Origin: Hymenobacter sp. DG25B
Lineage (GTDB): Bacteria > Bacteroidota > Bacteroidia > Cytophagales > Hymenobacteraceae
Length of the DNA: 64,000 bases
Direction of reading: 5' to 3'
Assembly (NCBI RefSeq): GCF_000801315.1
Contig: NZ_CP010054.1
Span: 992,001 to 1,056,000, forward strand
The notes under the pieces were generated by a model that ran no database searches, was not told where the DNA came from, and saw nothing but the letters and a program-made list of their open reading frames with translations. Numbering within the stretch: the first letter of the stretch is position 1; each line of letters begins with the position of its first letter. Position numbers and translations under genes: made by a program. Below, in pieces: positions 7,721 through 15,678 of this stretch.

Positions 7721-8953
7721 ATGAACCTTGTGGCACCCAATCTATTTCAGGAGGGCAGTGCCCCGGCTGAACTGGCCGTAGCGGCTTTGCAGTTGAGCAC
7801 GCCCCCGCACCCAGCCCTGCTAGCCAGCATCATCATCCCCGCCAAAAACGAAGCCGAAACGCTGCCCGCCACGCTGGCTGCCCTGGCCACGCAGCTGGAT
7901 CTGGCGGGCAAGGCCCTGGCACCGGAGCTGTTTGAGATACTGGTGCTGGCCAATAATTGCGCAGATGCCACAGCAGCAGCGGCCCGGCGGTTTGCCGCCG
8001 CCCATCCGGCCCTGGCTGTGCACGTGGTGGAAATACAGCTGCCGCCGGCGGAGGCCCACATTGGGCGGGCGCGCCGCTTGCTGATGGATGCGGCCTGCCG
8101 CCGCCTGGAGGAGGTGCAGCGCCCCCAGGGCATCATTGTTTCCACCGATGCTGATACCATTCCGGCCCCCACATGGCTGGCCGCTACCCTGGCCGAAATT
8201 GCCGCCGGCGCTGATGCCGTAGGAGGGCGGATCCTAACGCCTGGCATGGCCCCGGTCACGTGCACGGTGCGGCGCAGCCATCTGCGCGATGCCGCTTACC
8301 GGCTGCTATGTGCCCGTCTGGAAAGCCTCCTCGACCCCGACCCGGCCGACCCCTGGCCGCGCCATCATCAGTTCTTTGGCGGCAGCCTGGCCCTCACCCC
8401 GGCGGCCTATCGGCGCGTGGGAGGCCTGCCCGTGCTGCCGTATCTGGAAGACGAGGCCCTGCGCCACGCCCTGCGCCGCCACGACCTGCGCGTGCGCCAC
8501 AGCCCCCAGGTACGCGTGCACACCTCCGACCGGCAGGTAGGGCGCGTGGCCGTCGGGTTGTCCTGGCAGCTGCGCGAGTGGGCCCGGCTAAGCGCGGCCG
8601 GTACCGAGCCGATGGTAGAAAGCAGCACCCATCTCTACGCTCACTTAAAGCTGCGCGGCAAGCTGCGCCGGTTGTGGCAAAGCCGGGAGCATGTAGCAAG
8701 CTGCCCGACGTACCATGCGCAGTATGCTGAATTAGCCACTGCCCTGGCCTGTACTACCCCGGAGCTAATGCAGCAGTTGCTGTCGGCGGAAACGTTTGGG
8801 CAACTCTGGGAAGAGGTAGCGGCGCAACGGCTGCCGCGCTACCCGGCTGTTATGGTACCCCTGGGACAGGCCCTACTGAAGGTGCGGCAGCTGTTGCGCA
8901 CAGTAGAAACTACGCCTGAGGGGCTTTCTCCAGCAGATCCAGCCGGTATGTAG
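7721..8953 (+). CDS. Family 2 glycosyltransferase
   Basis: A 410-residue protein with a GT-A fold from about residue 36: 'ASIIIPAKNEAETLPATL' (nucleotide-sugar binding), 'ANNCAD', the metal-binding 'STDADTIP', then 'FFGGSLALTPAAYRRVGG' and the acceptor-side 'YLEDEALRHAL' (ED motif of the catalytic base). No membrane segments, so cytoplasmic or peripheral. It likely transfers a sugar to a small or lipid acceptor. Its 3' end overlaps the convergent methyltransferase gene by 44 bases, and its neighbours on the other strand encode a deacetylase and a methyltransferase, which suggests a shared glycoconjugate product. Confidence 0.85.
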   Translation: MNLVAPNLFQEGSAPAELAVAALQLSTPPHPALLASIIIPAKNEAETLPATLAALATQLDLAGKALAPELFEILVLANNCADATAAAARRFAAAHPALAVHVVEIQLPPAEAHIGRARRLLMDAACRRLEEVQRPQGIIVSTDADTIPAPTWLAATLAEIAAGADAVGGRILTPGMAPVTCTVRRSHLRDAAYRLLCARLESLLDPDPADPWPRHHQFFGGSLALTPAAYRRVGGLPVLPYLEDEALRHALRRHDLRVRHSPQVRVHTSDRQVGRVAVGLSWQLREWARLSAAGTEPMVESSTHLYAHLKLRGKLRRLWQSREHVASCPTYHAQYAELATALACTTPELMQQLLSAETFGQLWEEVAAQRLPRYPAVMVPLGQALLKVRQLLRTVETTPEGLSPADPAGM

Positions 8954-9518
8954 CCTCGCGCTGGCCCAGTAGATGCCGCCACGGACCATCCGGGCCGGAG
9001 TGCTGCAGGAAGTATTCGTGCACTTGGTCGCCGGTGAGGGGGTAGTCATGGACTGGTGGTGTCCAGTGCACTAGCAGGAGCTGCCCGCCTACGGGAAGGG
9101 CCGCCCGGATAGCCTCCGCCGCTTGCGCCAGCGCCTGCCAGGACCAGTAGTACCCCACTTCCGACACCAGAATCAAATTGAACTGGCCCTCGGGGAAGCT
9201 CTCGGGTACCTGCATTCGGCGAATGTCTACCTGGGGCAGCCCGGTACAGCGGGCCCGGGCCTGGGCCAGTGCCGCCTCTGCCACATCTACGGCCAGCAGA
9301 TAGCCGCAGCGTGAGGCCAGCCGGGCTGTAAGTACTCCCAGCGAACAGCCAATTTCAAACACCCGCTCATACCGCGCCTGGGGCAATGCCGCCAGCGTGG
9401 CGGCGTACTTGGCGTGCTCATAGGGGCTGGTTTCGAAATGCCAGGGGTCCGTATTTGCCTGGTACACCGCATCGAAGTAAGTGGGCGGCAGGCTGGGGTT
9501 ATCGGGGTTCTCACCCAT
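8910..9518 (-). CDS. SAM-dependent methyltransferase, NodS-like class I
   Basis: A 202-residue class I methyltransferase. Motif I is 'VFEIGCSLGVLTARLA', the acidic end of strand 2 is 'LLAVDVAEAAL', and motif IV region is 'FNLILVSEVGYYW'. The N-terminal 'YFDAVYQANTDPWHF' is typical of the NodS group, which N-methylates a deacetylated amino sugar in Nod factor synthesis; here this is family knowledge, not proof of substrate. ATG 9518 (MGENPDN) is chosen because it overlaps the upstream deacetylase stop by eight bases (ATGGGTGA), a typical coupled start. A longer start at 9566 is possible. The 3' end overlaps the convergent glycosyltransferase by 44 bases. Confidence 0.85.
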   Translation of the reverse strand: MGENPDNPSLPPTYFDAVYQANTDPWHFETSPYEHAKYAATLAALPQARYERVFEIGCSLGVLTARLASRCGYLLAVDVAEAALAQARARCTGLPQVDIRRMQVPESFPEGQFNLILVSEVGYYWSWQALAQAAEAIRAALPVGGQLLLVHWTPPVHDYPLTGDQVHEYFLQHSGPDGPWRHLLGQREATYRLDLLEKAPQA

Positions 9519-10281
9519 GTTGTTCTTGGTTTCCGGTGGGCAGTGGTACTTCCAGATACGTTTCAAACGGCTGCGCGAAATGCGCCAGCATCGATTCAGC
9601 TAAAGTAAAACCCGTCGGATCATCGTTGATAGGGCTGCCCGGCAGTTGGGAGGCATGCGCGGCCAGGGCCGCCTGCTTTTGCGCGAGAACCGATTGAATA
9701 TCCAGCCGCCAGCCGGTGGCCTCGCCGGGCAGTGGCAGATCAGCCGGGGCCGCCCGCTCCCAGGCCCATACCAGGTATTCAATTACCCGGGGAGGAGAGG
9801 AGAAGCCGGCCAGCGCCAGTTGCAGCAAGGCGTGGGTGGCTCGATGGTCGGGGTGAGGGTCGCGCCGCCAGGGCACCAGTACCGTTTGAGGGGAATGCGC
9901 CGCAAGAAGCCGGCGGATAGCCTGTGCCGGAACCTCGGTTTCCGGGCCGGTGCCGGGCACGGCCCCGTCCGGCAGCTTCAGGTATAAAACCTGGGCCGCA
10001 TTAGCGCCCAGGCAGCGCAAAGAGGCTTCTAACTCGGCTTGCCGTAAGGCCTGCCGGGCCGCTGGCGGAAATTTTCGGGAGTTAGGGTGAGACATGGTGC
10101 CATCACTCACTAAAACCACACGCACCTCTTGCCCGGCCTGCCGCAGCAGCGCCAGCAGGCCGCCACAGCCCAGGGCTTCATCATCGGGGTGGGGCACTAT
10201 GACGACGGTGGAGCCCAGACTGGCCGCATAAGCCGCCGGGTATAGCGGCAGGGAGTGGAAGAGCGCGGCGGCTTCAGTCAT
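9511..10281 (-). CDS. PIG-L/LmbE family N-deacetylase
   Basis: A 256-residue zinc-dependent deacetylase. The metal-binding motif is 'PHPDDE' (about residue 30) with the third ligand in 'DPHPDH' (about residue 140). Family members remove acetyl groups from N-acetylglucosamine attached to inositol or other aglycones (mycothiol, bacillithiol, GPI). ATG 10281 (MTEAAALFH) overlaps the stop of the upstream dehydrogenase gene by eight bases (ATGACTGA), and its own stop overlaps the methyltransferase start in the same way, so the three genes are translationally coupled. A longer start at 10332 is less likely. A cytoplasmic enzyme; no signal peptide. Confidence 0.85.
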   Translation of the reverse strand: MTEAAALFHSLPLYPAAYAASLGSTVVIVPHPDDEALGCGGLLALLRQAGQEVRVVLVSDGTMSHPNSRKFPPAARQALRQAELEASLRCLGANAAQVLYLKLPDGAVPGTGPETEVPAQAIRRLLAAHSPQTVLVPWRRDPHPDHRATHALLQLALAGFSSPPRVIEYLVWAWERAAPADLPLPGEATGWRLDIQSVLAQKQAALAAHASQLPGSPINDDPTGFTLAESMLAHFAQPFETYLEVPLPTGNQEQHG

Positions 10282-11437
10282 GCCAGAGCTGGTAGGCGGG
10301 TGCGGTGTTATGGAGTACATAGCGGCCGGCATCGGCTACGGCAGCATCGGGGGCGGGCTGGCGCAGGTAGTGGGTCAGGTCGCGGTGCAGGCGCTCAAAG
10401 GGCTCGGGCTGCAGCAGGCCCCGGGCGCCCACGCAGCGCTCGGCCAGCTGTAGTACCCGCAGGCAGATTTCTTCTATGGCCGTGCGCACCAGGTTGGCAT
10501 AGGCTACCGTGGCTTCCGCCTCGGTTTCAGCCGCGGGGCGCGCTGCGTGGTCGGCGGCGCCGCGCAGCCACAGGTTGCCGCTTTCAATCAGCATGGCCAT
10601 TTCTCCCAGCCGCATCCGTTGGTAGGGGTCATCAGTACGGCCCAAATCCTGCAGAAAACGCCGGGTTTCATCAAATACTGCCTCGGCCCCGCCCAACTGC
10701 ACGGCGGCAAACCGGATGGCGCCGCCGCTAAACCACGGCTGCTGATAATAGGCACCGGGCTGACCTACCAGCTCCTCCGGGCTGATTTCCAGGTTCGTTA
10801 AGTCGGCGTGCAGGCTGGCGGTGGCCCGCATACCCAGTGGTTGCCAGAAGGACGCGTCTAAGGCAGGCGGCTGGCTATCGGTAGGTAGTACAAACAGCTG
10901 CCAGCCGCCGTCAGGCAGTGCGCCCGTAATAAGTGGCCGCGTTATGTGGCCGGCGCCCGAGGCAAAGGTTTTGCTGCCCTGCAGGCGGTAACCGCCACTG
11001 GGTAGTGTCTGCAGATGCACGCCGTCCTCAGCTTGGGTGTTCCAAACCCCAAATACATGACCAGCTTGCGCATCAACCGTCCAGCGGGCTTGTTGCGCCG
11101 GGCTGGCAAAGCGCTGAATAAGCTGCAGGGCATTCACGTGTCCCTCGTAAATACGCCCTACGGCCAGGTTGCCGCGCCCAATATGCTTTAGCACGCTCAA
11201 CATTGTGAGCGTATTGGCGGGGGCCATCAGGTCGGCCCCGTTGTCAGCCAGAGGTAGCGGGGCCGTTAGCAGGCCAGCCGTGCGGAGCTGGTCAAGCTCT
11301 TCAGTAGGAAAGCCGCCCACCGTATCGGTTTGCGCGGCGCGGGCTGCCAGACAGGGGACAAGGTGGGCGGCAGCGGCCAGCAGCATTTCCAGAGAAGGGG
11401 GAGCTGCCAATACAGAGGGCGAAGGAGAGGAAAGCAT
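10274..11437 (-). CDS. Acyl-CoA dehydrogenase-like flavoprotein
   Basis: A 387-residue protein with the three-part acyl-CoA dehydrogenase layout: helical N-domain (to about 105), a beta domain with 'VFGVWNTQAEDG' and 'GYRLQGSKTFASGAG' (FAD contact strand), and a C-terminal helical bundle with 'GGAEAVFDETRRFL'. The N-terminal Pro/Ala-rich stretch is extended. I do not see an obvious catalytic Glu in the usual place, so it may be a dehydrogenase, a monooxygenase-like member, or inactive. First gene of a coupled operon with the PIG-L deacetylase and NodS-like methyltransferase. ATG 11437 is chosen over a TTG at 11452. Confidence 0.75.
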   Translation of the reverse strand: MLSSPSPSVLAAPPSLEMLLAAAAHLVPCLAARAAQTDTVGGFPTEELDQLRTAGLLTAPLPLADNGADLMAPANTLTMLSVLKHIGRGNLAVGRIYEGHVNALQLIQRFASPAQQARWTVDAQAGHVFGVWNTQAEDGVHLQTLPSGGYRLQGSKTFASGAGHITRPLITGALPDGGWQLFVLPTDSQPPALDASFWQPLGMRATASLHADLTNLEISPEELVGQPGAYYQQPWFSGGAIRFAAVQLGGAEAVFDETRRFLQDLGRTDDPYQRMRLGEMAMLIESGNLWLRGAADHAARPAAETEAEATVAYANLVRTAIEEICLRVLQLAERCVGARGLLQPEPFERLHRDLTHYLRQPAPDAAVADAGRYVLHNTAPAYQLWHD

Positions 11438-11603
11438 AGCGAAAACCGGCAAGAGGTAGCCACCCGGACTTCCCCGGGTAGCTCACTATAACCTGAGAAA
11501 ATCAGCAAGAGTTGTGCATCAGCGAAATAACCGGGGCAATAGGGGGCTACTTTAACTAAGCGAGGCTGATTTCCCCTGGCGCGGGAACAAATCAGGTAAT
11601 GGC

Positions 11604-11635
11604 TTGCCCCGCTAACCCCGGGCTACCTACCTTCG
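11604..11635 (+). promoter_or_regulatory. Promoter of purH
   Basis: TTG at 11604-11606 and TACCTTCG at 11628-11635 are 21 bases apart, one mismatch from the TAnnTTTG box. It lies 30 bases before the purH ATG. The rest of 11438-11665 contains no other recognisable element. Confidence 0.5.
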
Positions 11636-11665
11636 TGCCGTCGTTCAGCCCAACCTTTTCTTGTT

Positions 11666-13201
11666 ATGATGCAGCCCATTCGCTCCGCCCTGGTTTCCGT
11701 GTATTACAAAGACCGGCTGGAGCCGCTGATTGAGGTCCTCCGTCAGCATGGCGTGCAGCTGTACTCCACGGGCGGCACCCAGAAGTTTATTGAAGACCTG
11801 GGCGTTCCGGTTACGGCCGTGGAAAGCCTGACGGGCTTCCCGGAGGTATTTGGCGGCCGCGTGAAAACCCTGCATCCCAAGGTATTCGGAGGGATTCTGC
11901 AGCGCCGCCACGAAGCCAGTGACCGGCAGGAAGCCGAGCAGCACCAGATTCCGCCCATCGACCTGGTGATTGTGGATCTGTATCCCTTCGAGGAAACTGT
12001 AGCCTCCGGCGCGCCGGAGCAGGACGTAATCGAGAAAATAGACATTGGCGGTATCTCCCTGCTGCGCGCCGCCGCCAAAAACTTCCGCGACGTGCTGGTA
12101 GTGAGCAGCCGCGACCAGTACGCCGCCGTGACCGAGCTGCTGCGCGAGAAGAACGGCGCTACCGAGCTGGCCGACCGGAAACAGTATGCGGCGGCGGCCT
12201 TCGAAGCCACCTCCCACTACGACACGGAAATCTTCCGCTACATGAGCGGGGGCACGGCGCTGGAAGGTGCCGCCCTCAAAATCAGCCAGAAGCCCGCCAC
12301 TGCCCTGCGCTATGGCGAAAACCCCCACCAGGCCGGCACCTTTTACGGCGACCTGAACGCCCTTTTCGACCAGCTCCACGGCAAGCAGCTCAGCTACAAC
12401 AACCTGGTAGATGTGGATGCGGCCGTGCTGCTGATGCAGGAGTTTGCGGCCGATGGCCCGGCGGCCTGCGCTATTCTGAAGCACACCAATGCCTGCGGCG
12501 TGGCCCAGGCCGAAACCCTGCACCAGGCCTACCTCAACGCCTTGGCTTGTGACCCGGTGTCGGCCTTCGGGGGCGTCATCATTGTAAACAAACCCGTGGA
12601 CGTGGCCACCGCCGAGGAGCTAAACAAGCTGTTCTTTGAAGTGCTGATTGCCCCGGAGTTTGCGGCCGAGGCGCTGCCCATTCTGCAAAGCAAGAAAAAC
12701 CGTATTCTGCTGCGCCAGAAGCCGGTGCATTTTCCCGCTAAGCAAGTGAAAACCCTGCTGAATGGCATGATTGAGCAGGATTTCGACCGGAAGACAGAAA
12801 CTGCCAAAGACTTCCGCACCGTTACCAAGTCGACGCCCACGGCCGAGGAAACGGCAGCACTGGAGTTTGCCCTGAAAGTGTGCAAGCACACCAAGAGCAA
12901 TACTATTGTGCTGGCGCGCCCGGGCCAGCTGCTGGCTTCCGGTGTGGGGCAGACCTCCCGCGTAGACGCCCTGCGCCAGGCCATTGAAAAAGCCCGCTCC
13001 TTTGGCTTTGATCTGCACGGCGCTGTTATGGCTTCCGACGCCTTTTTTCCTTTCCCCGACTGCGTGGAAATTGCCGGCGAGGCCGGCATCCGGGCGGTAG
13101 TGCAGCCCGGCGGCTCCATCAAAGACCAGGATAGCATCAACGCCTGCGACCAGTTGGGCATGGCCATGGTGCTGACGGGCGTGCGCCACTTCAAGCACTA
13201 A
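11666..13201 (+). CDS. purH: Bifunctional AICAR formyltransferase / IMP cyclohydrolase
   Basis: A 511-residue enzyme of the usual PurH length. The N-terminal MGS-like IMP cyclohydrolase domain (to about 190) has 'STGGTQKFIEDLGVPVTAVE' and 'FGGRVKTLHPK'. The C-terminal transformylase domain has 'LRYGENPHQ', 'KHTNACGVA', 'FGGVIIVN' and a closing 'PGGSIKDQDSINACDQLGM'. It catalyses the last two steps of purine synthesis, AICAR to FAICAR to IMP, using 10-formyl-tetrahydrofolate. Two ATGs occur at 11666 and 11669; either could start. Alone in its transcript, with a promoter at 11604-11635. Confidence 0.97.
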   Translation: MMQPIRSALVSVYYKDRLEPLIEVLRQHGVQLYSTGGTQKFIEDLGVPVTAVESLTGFPEVFGGRVKTLHPKVFGGILQRRHEASDRQEAEQHQIPPIDLVIVDLYPFEETVASGAPEQDVIEKIDIGGISLLRAAAKNFRDVLVVSSRDQYAAVTELLREKNGATELADRKQYAAAAFEATSHYDTEIFRYMSGGTALEGAALKISQKPATALRYGENPHQAGTFYGDLNALFDQLHGKQLSYNNLVDVDAAVLLMQEFAADGPAACAILKHTNACGVAQAETLHQAYLNALACDPVSAFGGVIIVNKPVDVATAEELNKLFFEVLIAPEFAAEALPILQSKKNRILLRQKPVHFPAKQVKTLLNGMIEQDFDRKTETAKDFRTVTKSTPTAEETAALEFALKVCKHTKSNTIVLARPGQLLASGVGQTSRVDALRQAIEKARSFGFDLHGAVMASDAFFPFPDCVEIAGEAGIRAVVQPGGSIKDQDSINACDQLGMAMVLTGVRHFKH

Positions 13202-13284
13202 TCATTTTATTTTAATCCGTTTGTGGGTACTGCTGTGTGGAACAATGACGCAGCAGTATCCACGAGTGTTTATATGCTGTTTTT

Positions 13285-14298
13285 ATGTCCGTATTTCAAC
13301 GCCGCTATGCTCATTATGCTATAGCGGTTTCAGCGGGACTATTCTTCGCTCTTTTAGGACGTTTTACCTTTGCCAGCAAGGCGTTTAACAATGCGGGAGG
13401 GCTGCTAATGGTATGCTTTCTGGTATTAATTCCAGTGGCCTTAGGAGCAATTACCGCGCACTTTACACCCATTTCAGCATCCCGGAACTGGCGGACTGTT
13501 TTTGCCCCGTGGTTAACGGTTTTCTTGTTCTTGACGGTGGCGCTCCTGTTTCATCTGGAGGGCATGATCTGCGTACTAATTATCTCCCCGCTGTTTCTGC
13601 TAACCTCCTGGCTGGGGGCTGAACTGTATGTAAGACTCACGCGAAAAACAGGTTCTGATAGTCATAAAGCGTACGTAGTTGCTGGCTTTGCGCTGTTGCC
13701 CTTCCTCGCAGCTCCACTGGAGAGTCAACTATCTGCACCCAATGATTTCCGGCGGGTAGAAAACTCTATTGTAATTGACGCGCCCGCCACCGTGGTATGG
13801 CAGAACATTATTCGGGTACCGCCCATATCCGCTCAGGATCTGGGTTCAAGTCTGGTAGATGATATTGGATTTCCTCGCCCGGTAGAAGCCACGCTTTCAT
13901 ATGAAGGAATAGGAGGGGTGCGGCACGCTACCTTTGAACGTGGTGTGGAATTTATTGAAACGGTAGACGCCTGGGAGCCACTCAAGCGTATTTCCTTTAG
14001 CATCAAGCCCAATACGGCCACTATTCCGCCCACCACGTTTGATGAGCATGTAACAGTTGGAGGGCGTTTTTTTGACGTGCTGCGGGGTACTTATGAGTTA
14101 GAGGTTGTCAGCCCCCGGCAAACGCGGCTCCTGCTCTACAGTCAGCAGCGGCTGAGCACACGGCTGAATCCCTATGCCGGCCTGTGGACGGATTATGTAA
14201 TGCGCGAGATTCAGCGCCGCATTCTGCTGGTAGTAGCCAAACGCAGTGAAGCACAAGCGCCGCATACTTACTCGACTTCAATAAGTAGTCAGAAATAA
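13285..14298 (+). CDS. Membrane protein with C-terminal START/SRPBCC-like domain
   Basis: A 337-residue protein. Four hydrophobic segments occupy residues about 10-165. The soluble remainder begins 'IVIDAPATVVWQNIIRVPPI', which matches the opening strand and helix of polyketide-cyclase/SRPBCC domains, and ends with a long helix ('GLWTDYVMREIQRRILLVVAKRS') as in that fold. Such domains bind hydrophobic ligands; tethering to four membrane helices is less usual. Codon use is less GC-rich than in purH next door. I do not recognise a named family. Followed by a strong terminator. Confidence 0.75.
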   Translation: MSVFQRRYAHYAIAVSAGLFFALLGRFTFASKAFNNAGGLLMVCFLVLIPVALGAITAHFTPISASRNWRTVFAPWLTVFLFLTVALLFHLEGMICVLIISPLFLLTSWLGAELYVRLTRKTGSDSHKAYVVAGFALLPFLAAPLESQLSAPNDFRRVENSIVIDAPATVVWQNIIRVPPISAQDLGSSLVDDIGFPRPVEATLSYEGIGGVRHATFERGVEFIETVDAWEPLKRISFSIKPNTATIPPTTFDEHVTVGGRFFDVLRGTYELEVVSPRQTRLLLYSQQRLSTRLNPYAGLWTDYVMREIQRRILLVVAKRSEAQAPHTYSTSISSQK

Positions 14299-14330
14299 AA
14301 GAATAAACTCCTGGCTTCTTTCGCCTATTA

Positions 14331-14370
14331 AAAAAGCCCCTGCTGCCCGTGTTGGCCGCAGGGGCTTTTC
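14331..14370 (+). terminator. Rho-independent terminator
   Basis: AAAAGCCCCTGC and GCAGGGGCTTTT form a 12-bp stem around a 14-base loop, with T residues after it. It ends the START-domain gene. Confidence 0.8.
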
Positions 14371-14463
14371 ACTTTCCGAAGCTTTGGGTGTTGCTCAGGC
14401 AGGAATGCTATGCTTTGCTCACAATGCCAAAGTGCTATAAGTCGTTCTTCCCTGAAATCTGTT

Positions 14464-14471
14464 TACTTTTG
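14464..14471 (+). promoter_or_regulatory. Promoter -7 box of mreB
   Basis: TACTTTTG fits TAnnTTTG exactly and lies 53 bases before the mreB ATG. No convincing -33 box is seen. Confidence 0.5.
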
Positions 14472-14524
14472 CACCTCTTTTAACGGGCGCAACCCGCCCG
14501 TTTTCATTCATTTGCCGCTACTCA

Positions 14525-15550
14525 ATGGGTTTCTTCAATTTCCTGACCAGTGACATTGCCATCGACCTGGGAACGGCCAACACCCTCATCATTCACAACG
14601 ATAAAATCGTGGTGGATGAGCCGAGCATCATTGCTAAAGACCGCACAACCAATAAAGTAATTGCGGTAGGCCGTCAGGCCCAGCAAATGCACGAGAAAAC
14701 CCACGATAACATCAAAACCATTCGTCCGCTGAAGGACGGCGTAATTGCCGACTTCCACGCCGCCGAGGAGATGATTAAGGGGATGATAAAAATGATTGAT
14801 ACCCGGAACCGGCTGTTTCAGCCGTCGCACCGCATGGTTATCTGCATTCCCTCGGGCATTACGGAAGTAGAAAAGCGTGCCGTCCGGGACTCCGCCGAGC
14901 ACGCCGGCGCCAAGGAAGTCTGGATGATTCAGGAGCCCATGGCCGCCGCCATCGGTATTGGTATCGACGTGGAGCAGCCCATCGGCTCCATGATTATTGA
15001 CATAGGAGGGGGCACCACCGAAATTGCGGTTATTGCCTTGTCCGGTATCGTCTGCGACCAGTCCATTAAAACCGCCGGCGACGTGTTCAACCAGGATATT
15101 CTGGACTACATGCGCCGCCAGCACAACCTGCTCATCGGCGAGCGTTCCGCCGAGCGCATCAAGATTGAAGTAGGTGCCGCCCTCACGGAGCTGGACGAAA
15201 CGCCCCCGGACTTTGAAGTACGTGGCCGTGACCTGATGACCGGTATTCCCAAGGTTATCAAAGTAACCTCTTCCGAAATTGCCATTGCCCTGGATAAGTC
15301 GGTGGCCAAGATTGAGGAAGCCGTGCTGAAGGCGCTGGAAATCTCTCCGCCCGAGCTATCGGCTGATATCTACGAAAACGGCATCCACCTGACCGGCGGC
15401 GGTGCCCTGCTGCGCGGCCTGGACAAGCGCCTGGCTGCCAAAACCAAGCTGCCCATTCACATTGCCGAAGACCCATTGCGCGCCGTAGTGCGGGGTACGG
15501 GGGCGGCCATCAAGGATATTCAGGCGTTCCGCAGCGTGCTGCTGACTTAA
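14525..15550 (+). CDS. mreB: Rod shape-determining protein MreB
   Basis: A 341-residue actin homologue. 'AIDLGTANTLI' is phosphate loop 1, 'IIDIGGGTTEIAV' phosphate loop 2 and 'LTGGGALLRGLDKRL' the adenosine motif. It polymerises under the inner membrane and directs lateral wall synthesis by the elongasome. 'FFNFLTSDIAIDLG' at the N-terminus is a short amphipathic segment for membrane attachment. It begins a cluster with mreC, mreD, PBP2 and rodA on the same strand, all subunits of the same machine. Length and motifs are normal. Confidence 0.97.
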   Translation: MGFFNFLTSDIAIDLGTANTLIIHNDKIVVDEPSIIAKDRTTNKVIAVGRQAQQMHEKTHDNIKTIRPLKDGVIADFHAAEEMIKGMIKMIDTRNRLFQPSHRMVICIPSGITEVEKRAVRDSAEHAGAKEVWMIQEPMAAAIGIGIDVEQPIGSMIIDIGGGTTEIAVIALSGIVCDQSIKTAGDVFNQDILDYMRRQHNLLIGERSAERIKIEVGAALTELDETPPDFEVRGRDLMTGIPKVIKVTSSEIAIALDKSVAKIEEAVLKALEISPPELSADIYENGIHLTGGGALLRGLDKRLAAKTKLPIHIAEDPLRAVVRGTGAAIKDIQAFRSVLLT

Positions 15551-15554
15551 GCTT

Positions 15555-15675
15555 CAATTAGCAATTAGTAGTTAAGAATTAGTAATGGCCTCTTCAAAGC
15601 CTGAGTTGCGCCCCCTGCTTCTCACGGATTTTGTGGAGGTCAATTCTTAATTATTAATTCTTAATTACTAATTAG
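15555..15675. repeat. AT-rich imperfect inverted repeat between mreB and mreC
   Basis: The left arm (15562-15587, 'AATTAGTAGTTAAGAATTAG') is nearly the reverse complement of the right arm (15642-15674, 'AATTCTTAATTACTAATTAG' part), around a GC-rich core of about 55 bases. It differs sharply in composition from both genes. It might form a cruciform or attenuate mreCD relative to mreB. Not a simple terminator, as no T-tract follows a GC stem. Confidence 0.7.
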
Positions 15676-15678
15676 TTA

